A stretch of 64,000 nucleotides of DNA from CAVQAH01 sp963784195 (GCA_963784195.1 CAWARA010000007.1:1-64000); one strand, 5' to 3'; shown: positions 41,001 to 51,686, counted from the stretch's first letter. A program made the numbers and translations. The notes: generated by a model from the sequence alone, not told the origin.

Positions 41001-42659
41001 ATGAAATCGTCACGCCAGTGGTGTATCGCACTCGCAGTAGCTATAGCCGGGACCGTCGCCGCCTCCCCGGCGGCTGCACAGGTCAAAGAGGTGTCCTGCG
41101 ACGACCTGGTGCCTCCGGCACGCGAGGTCAAGGGTAAAAAGGTCGGACCAAACTCCTGCCTCATGCAGGAGACCCCGATGACTTTCGAAGGGCGTAAATT
41201 CGTCCGCCTCGACCTCGGGCTGAACGGCACCGTCGACGGGTTTATCACCAAGACGGGCGACTACAAGGAATACCTGACCAACGCGCCCGACCTCGTCTTT
41301 CCCCAGACGGCGGACGACGGGCCCCGGTTCCTGGCGTTTGCCGCCTACGAGCGCGACAAGGGCGCCGCGATCACGCTGGTCTATCCAGCCGACCGGAGTA
41401 CCTGGAACGGAAAGCTCTGGGTGACCGTCCATGGTCGTGGCAGCTCCTTCAAGGAGGGGCAGCTGAAAGCCTGGAACAAGAACGTCGACCCGACGGACCC
41501 CACGAAAGACCTGAACAAGTACGACATGGAGATGCTGAGTAAGGGGTATGCCCTCGCGAAGACCCGGCGGACGTCGTCCGAGGGCCTTGGCGAGATCATC
41601 ACGACCCTCGAGGACGGCTCCACGGTGGACTACGTCGCGTTCAACGACACGGCCAACTACATCAAGGACTTCACCGACGTCGCGGAGAAGGCCCTGCAGA
41701 ACCGGCTCGGCCAGGCGCCCCGTCGGACCTATTTCTATGGCCATTCGGCAGGCGCCCGCATCGGCCGCGGCATCAACTACACGGCCGGGCTGAACAAGGG
41801 GCGGGACGGCCAGCCGATGTACGACGGCATCGTGGCGGACGATGGCGCCGCGGGGGGGTGGCTCCCGGTGTTGATGAAGGACGGAAAGGACGTGCTGCTG
41901 ACCAGCGCTGCGGAAAAGGCCGCTTTCGTTCCCCAGATCGACATCAGCCATCAGATGTACAACAACATCTGGCCGTCGAAGCGCCCGGAATTCATGTCCG
42001 ACAGCTATCTCGCGAACAAGCGGAACAACGCGCGCATCCTGCGCGAAAAGGGCATCGCACCGGACAAGGAGCGGATGTACGAGGTCCGGGGGATCAGCCA
42101 TTCGGGGGGCGAATCGCTTCCTGACGGCCGGCGCGGCGACGTGCAAATCCTGGACATGTCCCGGCTGATGGAACGATTCATCGAGATGATGGACGCCTGG
42201 GTCGACAAGGGCGTCGCGCCGCCGCCGACGCGTTCGGACTGGACCGTGCTGGGTGATGTCGATGGGGATGGCACCATCGAGAATCCTGCCGTGGCCGTCC
42301 CGGACGTCGCCTGTCCCCTTGGCGTCTACTTCCCGTTTCCGAACAGTACAGCCGGCACGACGTCCTTTGCCGAGTTCACCGGCAAGGGGCTCGAGCCTCT
42401 CGACGGGAATAAGGTGTTCGTCGACATGAACCGGAACGGCATCTGGGACTTCCGGGAGACGCCGACCCAAGCCTGGCAACGCCTCGGCCTGTTGAAAAAG
42501 GGTGAAACCCTGACCTCAGCCGCCTACGTGGCCTGCGTGCAAAGGACAGCCGAACAGTTGCGGAAGGACGGCTTCTTTTCCGATAAGACGGTTGCATCGT
42601 ACGTGGACCGGGCGAAGAAGCTCAATCTCACGTCGACACCGTCAACCTCGGCGAGATGA
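41001..42659 (+). CDS. Exported alpha/beta hydrolase-domain protein (Abhydrolase_10-like)
   Basis: A 552-residue protein with a signal peptide (IALAVAIAGTVAASPAAA). The hydrolase core has VTVHGRGSSF (oxyanion region) and the nucleophile elbow YGHSAGAR; a late histidine is in RGISHSGGES. The long form with an extra C-terminal region (GDVDGDGTIENPAVAVPDVACPLGVYF, an EF-hand-like D-x-D-x-D motif) resembles acidobacterial and proteobacterial alpha/beta hydrolase-domain proteins. The start at 41001 is set by the adjacent ribosome site. Its stop overlaps the ATG of propeller copy D (ATGA), so hydrolase and both propellers D and E are one coupled operon and may act on the same exported substrate. 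Confidence 0.82.
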   Translation: MKSSRQWCIALAVAIAGTVAASPAAAQVKEVSCDDLVPPAREVKGKKVGPNSCLMQETPMTFEGRKFVRLDLGLNGTVDGFITKTGDYKEYLTNAPDLVFPQTADDGPRFLAFAAYERDKGAAITLVYPADRSTWNGKLWVTVHGRGSSFKEGQLKAWNKNVDPTDPTKDLNKYDMEMLSKGYALAKTRRTSSEGLGEIITTLEDGSTVDYVAFNDTANYIKDFTDVAEKALQNRLGQAPRRTYFYGHSAGARIGRGINYTAGLNKGRDGQPMYDGIVADDGAAGGWLPVLMKDGKDVLLTSAAEKAAFVPQIDISHQMYNNIWPSKRPEFMSDSYLANKRNNARILREKGIAPDKERMYEVRGISHSGGESLPDGRRGDVQILDMSRLMERFIEMMDAWVDKGVAPPPTRSDWTVLGDVDGDGTIENPAVAVPDVACPLGVYFPFPNSTAGTTSFAEFTGKGLEPLDGNKVFVDMNRNGIWDFRETPTQAWQRLGLLKKGETLTSAAYVACVQRTAEQLRKDGFFSDKTVASYVDRAKKLNLTSTPSTSAR

Positions 42660-44878
42660 ATATGCGCAGAACGGCACTCGTCATCGCTACGGCTCTGCTT
42701 TCCCTGTCGGGCGTCGCCGATGACGGCTGGCTGCCAGCCGTCGATCCGCGGTCCACGGTCGGCCGCCTCTCGGCGTTCGAGAGCCTGGCCGCGTGTGCAA
42801 TGCCGGCCGACACCCAGCGGCAGATGCTCGCCGCGTCCAGGCGACAGGCCGCGGCGGCGCGCGGCGGCGCCATGGCGCCCGTGCGAGATATCCGGGACGC
42901 TTATCCGTCGTTCGCGGCGGTTGCTGTCGACACGGTGCGGAACGAAGTCGTTTTGACGGACGAGAACCTCTTCCAGGTTCTCGTCTACGACCGAACCGAG
43001 AACACGCCGCCCGGCGCAGAAGCCAGCAAGCCCAAGCGCGTCATTTCGGGCGAGGACACCAACATCGAATTCCAGTCCGGCGTGTACGTCGATCAGCAGA
43101 CCGGCGAGATCTTCGCCGCGAACAACGACACGCGCGACACGCTGGTCGTCTTCAAGCATGGGTCGGCCGGGAACGTGAAGCCTATCCGTCAGGTCGAAAC
43201 GCCGCACGGCACGTTCGGCGTTGTTGTCGACGAGGTGCACGGCGAGCTGTTCATGACCGAGCAGCATGACAGCGCCCTGGTCGTTTACAGGAAGGACGCC
43301 ACGCAGGAAGAGTCGCCGATCCGCTTCATGCAGGGGTTGAAGACCGGCCTGCAGGACCCCCACGGCATTGCCCTCGACCCGAAAGAGGACGTCCTGTTCG
43401 TCGCCAATTACGGTTCCACCCACGCCGTGGCGCTCACCGACAAGCCGAAGACGGGCGTAAACCAGGCGGACAACCGCGAGGGGAAAGACAACTGGCCGCT
43501 CGGCCGCGAGTTCGCCGTGCCGGGGTCCGGGACGATCAACCCGCCGTCGATCACGGTCTACCGGCGGACCGCGCGCGGGGATGCCGCGCCGCTGCGCAAG
43601 ATTCAGGGGCCGGATACCGGCCTGAACTGGCCGACCGGCCTTGCGTTCGATCCGCAGGCCCGCGAGCTGTTCGTGGCGAACGATGCCGCGCACGAGGTGC
43701 TCGTGTTCGACGCCGCGGCGAACGGCAACGCGAAGCCGAAGCGCAGGCTGAAGGGCGCGAGCACGAAGCTCGCCAACCCCACCGGCGTCGCCGTGGACAT
43801 CAAGAACCGCGAGCTGTGGGTCTCGAACTTCGGCGGGCATTCCGCAACGGTCTACGACATCTCGGCATCCGGGAACGTCGCGCCGAAGCGGATCATCCGC
43901 AATGCCCCTGAAAACACGCCGTCGCTGATGATCGGCAACCCCGGGGCGGTCGGGTACGACGCGAAGCGCGAGGAAATCCTCGTCCCCAATTGAGTCGCCC
44001 ATCCGCAGATTGCGGTGTTCGCCAGGATGGCGGACGGACAGGCAGAACGGCTGAGGGCAATCGAGGGACAGAAGACGCTGCTCGGCAGAACGATGCACGC
44101 GATCGCGTACGACGAGATCCACGACGAGATCTACGTCACGCAGCAGTTCGGCCAGGGGATCCTGGTGTTCCGCGGCGGAGCCACGGGAGAAGAACCGCCG
44201 GTGCGCGTGCTCAATGGATCGAAGACGCAGCTGATCGCGCCGGATCGACTTGCCGTCGATCCCGTGCACGACGAAATCTACGTGCCGGAGGGGGTCAAGA
44301 TCCTCGTCTATCCGCGGACAGCGAACGGTGACGTCGCGCCTATTCGCGTGATCACCGGGCCGGACACGGGGATCGGCGCCACACGTGCGGTCACGGTGGA
44401 TCCGCAGCGCAACCTGATCATCGCGGCGACGCAGGTCTGGGGCACGGACGAAGAGAACCGTGCGCGTGGATCGGAGCTGCGCATCTTCGAGCGGACCGCG
44501 AACGGCAACGTGAAGCCGTTGCGCGTCATCACGGGGCTGCGCGGCATGGGGAACCTGGCCGTCCACTCCCCCACCGGGCTCATCTTCTCCATGCAGACGC
44601 GGTATGTCGGCGTCTGGAACATCGACGACAATGGCAACGTCCCGCCGCGATTCACCATCGGCGGGCCCAATGGAATCCTTCGACAGGGACGCGGGCTTGC
44701 GCTCGATCCCAAGAATCACGCGGTGATTGCCTCCGACAAGGAGCTCAACGCCGTGCTCACGTTCCAGGTGCCTGAAATCTTCGGAAGCGGAACAGCGGCG
44801 GCAGTCGTCGGTCGGCAGTCGACACGTCGTAAGTCGAGTCGAGCGGTCGACATCACGAAGCGGGAGCGCGAACTATGA
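42656..44878 (+). CDS. Beta-propeller protein, predicted selenoprotein (copy D)
   Basis: A 740-residue frame with TGA at 43991-43993 as residue 446; the downstream half continues in phase to 44878. This is the most divergent copy: after TGA it reads VAHPQIAVFARMADGQ instead of VSVPRISAFARLANGN, yet the TGA, its position after ILVPN and the hairpins are all kept. The signal peptide is TALVIATALLSLSGVA. The only cysteine is C47 (SLAACAMPAD). The codon after TGA is GTC, so immediate restart is not possible. The gene overlaps the hydrolase gene and copy E by ATGA at each end. Confidence 0.83.
43991..44035 (+). other. In-frame UGA plus SECIS-like double hairpin with compensatory changes (copy D)
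   Basis: TGA 43991-43993; first hairpin 44003-44015 (CCGCA, GAT, TGCGG), where the other copies have CCGAG and CTCGG, so both sides changed together. Second hairpin 44017-44035 (GTTCGCCA, GGA, TGGCGGAC) against GTTTGCCA and TGGCAAAC: a T-A pair became C-G and a neighbouring T-A became T-G. Pairing is kept throughout. Confidence 0.8.
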
Positions 44879-47153
44879 CGATGAAACGTCTGATCGCCGT
44901 GCCAGTGGGCCTGCTCGCCCTGGCGCTTCCAGGCGTCAGCAGGTCGCCAATCGCGGCGGAAACGGTATTGCCGATGCTCAAATCGATGGAGCCGGCTGAA
45001 ATCTGTCTCAGGCCAGGCGTCGAAACCGCCTATCAGGCCGGCGCCGCCGCGCCTCAGACCGCCGCAGCGAACTCGGGGGCGCCACCTGGCTGGCCCGGCA
45101 AGCAGGCGGTTGGCGGCAACGTGCCGGCGGCGCGGCTCGTGTACGACCCGCATCCCACGTTCAACGGCATGGCCATCGACCCGGCCAACAACGTGGTCAT
45201 CATGAGCGATGAGAACCGCGGCAGCCTGATGACCTACAACCTGACCGACGGCGGCGCCCGCCAAGGACACGACGGAGCCGCACAGGCACATCATCGGGTC
45301 GAAGGTGAACCTGGGGTTCATCGCTGGTGTAACCGTGGATCCCGGCCGGCGCGAGATGTACACGGTCAACAACGATGGCGGCGGGCTGGTCGTGCACTCG
45401 TACGACAGCCATGGAGACGTGGCGCCAATCCGCGGGCTGACCGTGCCTCACCAGTCGTGGGGGCTGTCGCTGGACGTGAAGAACGACGAGCTGGCAGTGA
45501 CCAGCCAGCAGTACCAGGGCATCTCGATTTACAGCCGGACGGCGACCAAGACGGATCGGCCGATCCGCACGATCCGCGGCGACAAGACGATGCTCGCGGA
45601 TCCGCATGGCGTGTACCTCGATCCGGTGGGTCGCGAGGTCTATGCGGCCAATCACGGCAACTGGACCGAGATGCGCACCTACTCGGCGGACGGCCCTCCC
45701 CTTCTGGTCGGCGAATACATCGCGGGGCGCTTCGAGAAGCCGTCGATCCGCGTCTATCAGTCCTCGGCGGACGGCAATGTGCCGCCGATTCGGACGCTGC
45801 AGGGGCCGCAAACGAAGCTCGCGTGGCCGATGGGCATCACCCTCGACGCCGCAGGCGGGCGAACTGGCCGTCGCCAACTACGGCACCAACGAAATCCTGA
45901 TCTTCGCCAAGTCCGCCAACGGTGACGTCGCGCCGTCACGCATCCTCGGTGGCGACCGCACCGGCATCGTCGGACCGATCGCCGTGCAGATCGATCCCAA
46001 GAACAACGAGATCTGGGTGGCCAACTACGGCGACCACACGGCCGTGGTCTTCGATCGGACGGCTTCCGGCAACGTGGCGCCGAAACGCATCATCCGCAAT
46101 GCGCCGGCGGGCACACCCACGACCGGCTTCACGAACGCGTCGGCCGCCGCGTACGACAGCAAGCGCGATCAGCTCCTCGTTCCTAATTGAGTGAGCGTCC
46201 CGAGGATCTCGGGGTTTGCCAGGCTGGCAAACGGAAACGTGACTCCTGACCGAATCATTGAAGGACAAACGACCAACTTGAGCCGCACGATGCACGGGCT
46301 CGCCTACGACGACCTGCACGACGAGATCGTGGTGCCCGTGGCGCTCTCGGGCGCGGTGCTGGTGTTCCGCGGCGGCGCAACCGGTGATGAGGCGCCGTTG
46401 CGCGTCATCCAGGGCTCCAAGACCGGCATGATCCGTCCGCAGACGGTGGAAGTGGACCCGGTCCACAACGAGATCGTCGCGGCCGATTCGAGCTCGCGGG
46501 CGATCCTCATCTACGACCGCATGGCCAACGGCAACGTCGAGCCGATCCGGAAGATCGGCGGTTCGAAGACGCTGTTCCGCGACATCATCGGCATCGCGAT
46601 CGATCCGAAGCGCAACCTGATCATCGCGTCCACACGATCGACCGACGGCTTCTCCGGCATCCTCATGTTCGATCGGATGGCCAACGGAGACGTTGCGCCG
46701 GTGCGGAAGATCGGCGGCTCGATGACCGGCGCACTCGGAGCGTTCCGCCAGTTGAAAGTCGACTCCGACCGCGGCCTGGTGTACCTCGCCGTCCAGAGCT
46801 TCCGCCGCGCATCGGCGACGCCCCAGAAGGCCGCCGACCTCTATACAAACGAGGCGTCGCTCAAGAAGCTGCGGGAGCAGGAGGGCGTCAGGGAGGAGCG
46901 GGGCACCCGCGATCCCTTTACCTCGGCGGGGTTCATCGGGGCGTGGAGCCTCGATGACGACGGAAACGTGCCGCCGCGTCTCATCATCCGGGGCCCGTCG
47001 GTTGGCGCCACAGGTTTTGCCGGCGTGGCGTTCAGCACGAAGCACGGCGAGCTGTACGGCGTGTCCGGGGAGCTGAACGGCTTTGCCACGTGGATCGTCC
47101 CGGAGTTCTTCAAGAAACCAGGAACAGCGACTCAGCAAGGGGGGGGCCGGTAG
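44875..47153 (+). CDS. Beta-propeller protein, predicted selenoprotein (copy E), two frameshifts
   Basis: Signal peptide (AVPVGLLALALPG) and conserved C44 (EPAEICLRP) at the N-terminus; no other cysteine is seen in the repaired frame. The frame changes near 45255 (the true path reads APAKDTTEPHRHIIG) and near 45858 (PQAGELAVANYGTNEILIF); both look like indels. The rest runs to LLVPN, TGA at 46188-46190, then in phase VSVPRISGFARLANGN to the stop at 47153. Repaired length is about 760 residues, as in copy C. The region 46830-46900 (KAADLYTNEASLKKLREQ) is a short insert shared with copy C. It is the last gene of the hydrolase-propeller operon. Confidence 0.8.
46188..46232 (+). other. In-frame UGA plus SECIS-like double hairpin (copy E)
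   Basis: TGA 46188-46190; first hairpin 46199-46213 with a stem lengthened to 6 bp (CCCGAG, GAT, CTCGGG), where a C-G pair replaces the non-Watson-Crick neighbours of other copies. Second hairpin 46214-46232 (GTTTGCCA, GGC, TGGCAAAC). The apical base change GGT to GGC is in the loop only. Confidence 0.77.
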
Positions 47154-47155
47154 AC

Positions 47156-47216
47156 AATGGGCGATGGGCGATGGGCGATGGGCGATGGGCAAGAGAACTG
47201 GTAATGGGCAAGCGGG
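47156..47216. repeat. GATGGGC tandem repeat, family E
   Basis: The 7-base unit CGATGGG repeats about four times at 47159-47192, followed by a looser ATGGGCAAG copy. The reverse complement of the same unit is arrayed at 59331-59360. It follows the stop of propeller copy E. The 200-base gap to the next gene holds nothing else except the ribosome site GGAGG before 47355. Confidence 0.85.
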
Positions 47217-47354
47217 ATGGAGATCGGCACCCTTGCGAATTCGTAGGCCACGCGCTACCCTCGCGCGATCCGGACAAGAGATGTCCCGCTGGTTATCGCT
47301 CGCCTATGTCGATCAGAGATTGCGGATAGTCATCGGCTAACGGAGGAGTAACCC

Positions 47355-50300
47355 ATGATTCAAGCGCTGAAGACTTGCTTTGCCTGCGTGGCGCTAATAC
47401 TGGCGCCAGCGCTGGCTGCTGCGCAGGGGACAACCGGCAGTATTTCGGGATCGGTCGTTGACGAATCGAAAAGCGTCCTGCCAGGCGTGACGATCACCGT
47501 CACGAACGTGGGGACCGGACTCGAGAGAGTCCAGGTCTCCGACACGGATGGAAGGTATCGAGTTCTGGACCTTCCCCCGGGCCAGTACACCGTCAAAGCG
47601 GAGATTTCAGGTTTCGCGCCAGTCCTCCGCAGCGATCTCACGGTTGCCATCGGCAGGGACTTGCTCGCGGACATCGAGATGAAAGTTCGCGGCGTCACGG
47701 AGCAGGTCACGGTCGTCGGCGAGTCGAGCAACGTCTCGCTGGGAAATACGACGGCCGGCGGCGTAGTCACGACGCAGCAGATTGCGGAGCTGCCGCTCAA
47801 CGGCCGCAGTTACATGCAGCTCGCCACCTTGCAGCCCGGCGTCATCATCAGCCGTGCGACGGCGAGAGACTTCACCGGCGGGTTCGGTACCACGCAGCTC
47901 TCGATCGGCGGAGCCCGTCCCGAACAAACCGGCTATCTGATGGATGGCACGAACATCGCGGACATCTCGGACAAGGCGCCGTCGAGCCTGTCGGGGCTCC
48001 TGCTCGGCGTCGACACCGTCCAGGAATTCAGCGTGCAGACGCACGGCTACAACGCCGAGTTCGGCCGCGCGGCGGGCGGCGTCATGAGCACCGTGACCAA
48101 GTCGGGCACGAACCGGATTCGCGGCAGCGTCTTCGAGTTCCACCGCGACGAAACGCTGGATTCCAAGAACTTCTTCGCCGACAGGCGATCTGCCTGATTT
48201 CCAGCGCGACCAGTACGGCGGCACCATCGGCGGCCCGATCCTGCCCAACAAGCTGTTCTACTTCGGCGCGTACGAGGCGCTCCGCGAACGCAACGCCGTC
48301 ACGCGCTTCGCGAGGCTGCCCAACGCCGCCGCGCATCAGGGCATCCTGCCGACGGGCACAGTGCCCGTGCATGCGACCACCCGTCCCTACCTCGACCTGC
48401 TCTTTCCGATTCCCAACGGTCAGGACTTTGGGGACGGCACCGCCGAACTCGAGCACTCGCACCAGGATCCGACCGACGAACATTTCGGGGTCGTGAAGTT
48501 CGACTACAACATCGGCAAGGCTGGCAGCACGCTGATGGTCCGGTGGTCGCGGGACGTCTCGGACACGAACATCTCGCAGGGGCACCCGCTGTTCTTCGAG
48601 CAGGTGGGTACCGAAACGCGCTATTTCACCACGCAGCTCCAGTCGCTCTTCGGATCGGGCTTGATGAACACGGTGCGGTTCGCCGCGAACAGGACCGGCC
48701 GTGACAACGACCTGATTCCGACGGTCGAAATCCCGACCTCGCTGTACTTCTCGGAAGACCCGCACTTCGGAGCCATCTCGATCACGAACATCTCGACCGC
48801 CGGATCGGTCGCCACGATTCCGGTCGACTACAAGCAGGACCTTTACCAGCTCTCCGACACGATCACCTGGATGAAGGGCGACCACGTGGTGAAGAGCGGA
48901 TTCAATTGGGAGAACTATCACTTCGACGGATTCTCGTACTCCCGCTACGGAGGAGAATTCCGGTTCCGCACGCTCGCGGAGTTCCTGCAGCTGAACCGAA
49001 GCGCCACCTCCCAGGCCGACCGGTTCACTGGCAACCTGCCCGGCACGGACACGTTCCGCCAGATGCGCCAGAACTATTTCGCGACGTTCGTGCAGGACGA
49101 CTGGCGCGTGACGAACAACCTCAGCGTGAACCTCGGTCTGCGCTAGGAATTCGTGACGGATCCCACGGAAAAGAACGGGCAAATCGCAGGTCTTCTGAGC
49201 CTCGACGATCTCGAGCGGGCGCCGTTTGGCGTCACCGAGGGCACGCCGATGTTCGACAACCCGTCGAAGAAGAGCATCGGCCCTCGCCTGGGCGCCGCGT
49301 GGAACCCGCTCGGCGACAAGCGAATGACCGTCAAGGGCGGCTACGGGATCTTCTACCAGCCGCTGACGACGTCGTTCTACCGCGGCACGACGTTCCGCAT
49401 CTACCCGTACTTCGCGGGCGTCGACATCCGGCAGCCGACCGTGTTCGGCCCCGGCAACATCGCGGTGCTCGCGGGCGGGATCAATCCCGCACCGGTGCAG
49501 AAGCGGTCGGAGTTCATTTTCTATGACGCCGAGCAGCCCTTTACGGAACAGTGGCACGCGAACGTCGAGCGCGATTTCGGGCACAACCTCGTCGGAGAGA
49601 TCGGCTACCTCGGATCGAAGGGCCACAACCTGCCGTTCTACGGCGATCCCAACACCATGCCGTCGTTCTACGGACGAGAACGGCGTCAAGCGGCTGGTGC
49701 CCGGGCGCCACGCTCCGCTACCCGAGCTGGGGACGCATCCGCACCCGCATCAACATCGCGCGATCGAACTACCACGGCATGACGCTCAGCCTGAACAAGC
49801 GCTTCTCCGACGGCTGGCAGTTGCAGGCGTCGTACACGCTGGGTGATTCCAAGGACAACTGGTCGGGCGGACAGATCGGCGGCTCCGACTTCGACAACGG
49901 CGCCGGCAGCGCAAGCGACTGGTTCGATCCGGAGTACGAATACGGACCGTCGAGCTTTGACGTCCGTCACAACTTCGTGGTCAACGGCATCTACATGCTG
50001 CCGTTTGGACAGCGACGTCACCGGCGTGAAGGCGTTCTTCGTGAAGGGGTGGCAGGTCGGCGGCGTCATGCAGTTCTCGAGCGGTCTGCCGTTCACGGCC
50101 TTGCTCGGATACGACCAGGTGGGCGATCGGCAGAGCGACACCGGGCTGCACAAGCCGAACGTGAACGGCCCGATCAACTATCCGGAAACGGCGGAACTGT
50201 GGTTCGATCCGTCGGTCTTCACCGAACCCCCGCCCGGCGTGTTCGGCAACGCGGGCCGCAACTCGCTGCGCGCCGCTGGAGTCAAGGTTGCGGACCTCTC

Positions 50301-50502
50301 CGCATTCAAGAACTTCACGTTCGGGCGCTATCAGGCGCAGTTCCGGTTCGAGGCGTTCAACGCGTTCAACTGGGTGAACTTCGGAATACCGGACGCGACG
50401 ATCTTCACCAGCGCGGGCGTGCGCAATCCGACGGCCGGGCGCATCCGGTCCACGTCTACCCCGGCGCGGCAGATTCAGTTGGGGTTCAAGTTCCTCTTCT
50501 GA
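47355..50502 (+). pseudogene. TonB-dependent receptor, Oar type, with three frameshifts and a nonsense codon
   Basis: The ATG at 47355 follows GGAGG. Signal peptide (FACVALILAPALAAAQ), regulatory-like domain (GSISGSVVDESKSVLPGVTI), plug (ELPLNGRSYMQLATLQPGV; GYNAEFGRAAGGVMSTVTK). Breaks: near 48185 (true path GDLPDFQRDQYGG), TAG at 49144-49146 where homologues have Tyr (LGLR-stop-EFV), near 49680, and near 50012. The barrel ends RQIQLGFKFLF at 50502. A strong terminator follows. Repaired length is about 1,048 residues. Confidence 0.87.
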
Positions 50503-50509
50503 GGTCCGA

Positions 50510-50545
50510 ACGGGCCGGCCGCAAGGTGCGGCCGGCCCGTTTTTG
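50510..50545 (+). terminator. Strong intrinsic terminator after the TonB receptor
   Basis: A 13-bp perfect GC-rich stem (50510-50522 with 50528-50540, core CGGGCCGGCCGC) with loop AAGGT, followed by TTTTTG. It starts 7 bases after the receptor stop. Confidence 0.95.
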
Positions 50546-50659
50546 TGTATAGGCGCGCACGGCGCGCCTGCGAGGGAGCGGCGCGGGGCTCAGGGGTCCC
50601 CGCAAGCGACCGAGCCGGGGTGTGGGGCGGAGCCCCACAACAAGTTTGACAGCGACCAT

Positions 50660-51523
50660 ATGCCAGTTCCGCGTCTCAACGGTGTGATAGGGGCACTCGA
50701 GAACGGTCAGGTTGCCATTACTACTTTCGTTTCACCGCCCACCGTTGACAACGCGATCGCGGTCTCGGGCGCGCCCTACGACGGCGCGATCTTCGAAGCC
50801 GAACACAGTCCGTACGACATCGCCGAGCTGAGGAACGGCCTGCAGTACATGCTGAGCCGCCAGCAGATCGTCGAACGCGGATCGATCGCGCCAGCCGTTA
50901 CCCCGCTCGTTCGTGTGCCCTGCAACGGCAGCGAGATGAATCAGTGGATGGCAAAGCAGGCGCTGGATATCGGTGCTTACGGGATTGTCTGGCCTCGAGT
51001 GAGTACTGTCGACGAGGCTTACAACGCGGTGGCCGCCTGCCGGTATCCCCGGCCGAAGTCGGCGCCTGCGTACGAACCGGCAGGCGTCAGAGGGGACTAC
51101 CCCGCGTACGCCGCGCGTTACTGGGGACTTGCACAGCAGGAATACTACCGTCGCGCCGACGTCTGGCCTTTGAGTCCCGAGGGCGAGATCCTGGTGGTCA
51201 TCATGTGTGAGGACGTCACCGGGATCGACAATCTGCCGCGCATCCTCAAAGAGGTGCCAGGCATCGGCGTCGTCCTCAGCGGCGAAGGCGATCTGTCGCA
51301 GAATCTCGGCTATCCGCGGCAGCCGGATCACCCGGCCGTGATCGAAGGGATGAGCGCCATCCTGCGAATCTGCAAGGAGCACGGAATGCCTTGCGGCCGT
51401 CCGCGGGTAGACGGGAAGAACGCGCAAAAGGCGATCGAGGCGGGTTATCGATTCCTGATGGCCGCGCCGGTGCGATCGTTTGCGGCACTGGAGGCCTGCA
51501 GGCAGGCGGCCGGACGTGGCTGA
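50660..51523 (+). CDS. HpcH/HpaI aldolase family protein
   Basis: A 287-residue class II (metal-dependent) pyruvate aldolase-like protein. Recognisable family positions are the catalytic histidine region (FEAEHSPYD), the pyruvate-binding arginine (VTPLVRVPC), the metal-binding glutamate (VVIMCEDVTGIDNLPRIL) and the downstream aspartate loop (VVLSGEGDLSQNLGYP). Members cleave or form 4-hydroxy-2-oxo acids. I start at the ATG at 50660; the frame upstream runs into the terminator. An insert (YPAYAARYWGLAQQEYYRRADVW) is typical of the 2,4-dihydroxyhept-2-ene-1,7-dioate aldolase-like subgroup. With a LigJ-like hydratase at 62.5 kb it could serve aromatic ring-cleavage products, but this is inference. 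Confidence 0.85.
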   Translation: MPVPRLNGVIGALENGQVAITTFVSPPTVDNAIAVSGAPYDGAIFEAEHSPYDIAELRNGLQYMLSRQQIVERGSIAPAVTPLVRVPCNGSEMNQWMAKQALDIGAYGIVWPRVSTVDEAYNAVAACRYPRPKSAPAYEPAGVRGDYPAYAARYWGLAQQEYYRRADVWPLSPEGEILVVIMCEDVTGIDNLPRILKEVPGIGVVLSGEGDLSQNLGYPRQPDHPAVIEGMSAILRICKEHGMPCGRPRVDGKNAQKAIEAGYRFLMAAPVRSFAALEACRQAAGRG

Positions 51524-51686
51524 GCGCCCGAACGGCGCCGTAGTAGGAGAGTAGATACTACATTGTTCACCAGGTGCGAATCGGCGCAGCGTCCCGTTGC
51601 CGTTCGCTCGAATCACACGCGTCGAACGAGCGAGTAGCCGTTACCTTTGGTTGCCAATCTCGCTCGACGCTTGGGAGAATGCAGTC

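Noticed and set aside
42524..44719. A 731-codon minus-strand frame opposite propeller copy D
   Set aside because: Antisense shadow. The plus-strand frame has blade repeats, a signal peptide and operon overlaps; this one has none.
5810..47153. Genome-wide reassignment of TGA to an amino acid
   Set aside because: Many intact genes end in TGA, including the ATGA and GTGA overlaps of the Bat and hydrolase-propeller operons. Only TGAs followed by the hairpins are read through.
47156..47216. CRISPR-like or CDS repeat
   Set aside because: The 7-base unit has no spacers and no open frame of interest; it is a simple tandem array.
49144..49146. TAG in the TonB receptor as pyrrolysine or a programmed read-through
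   Set aside because: It replaces a Tyr (LGLR-stop-EFV) in a gene with three other breaks, in one copy only. A point mutation or sequence error is simpler.
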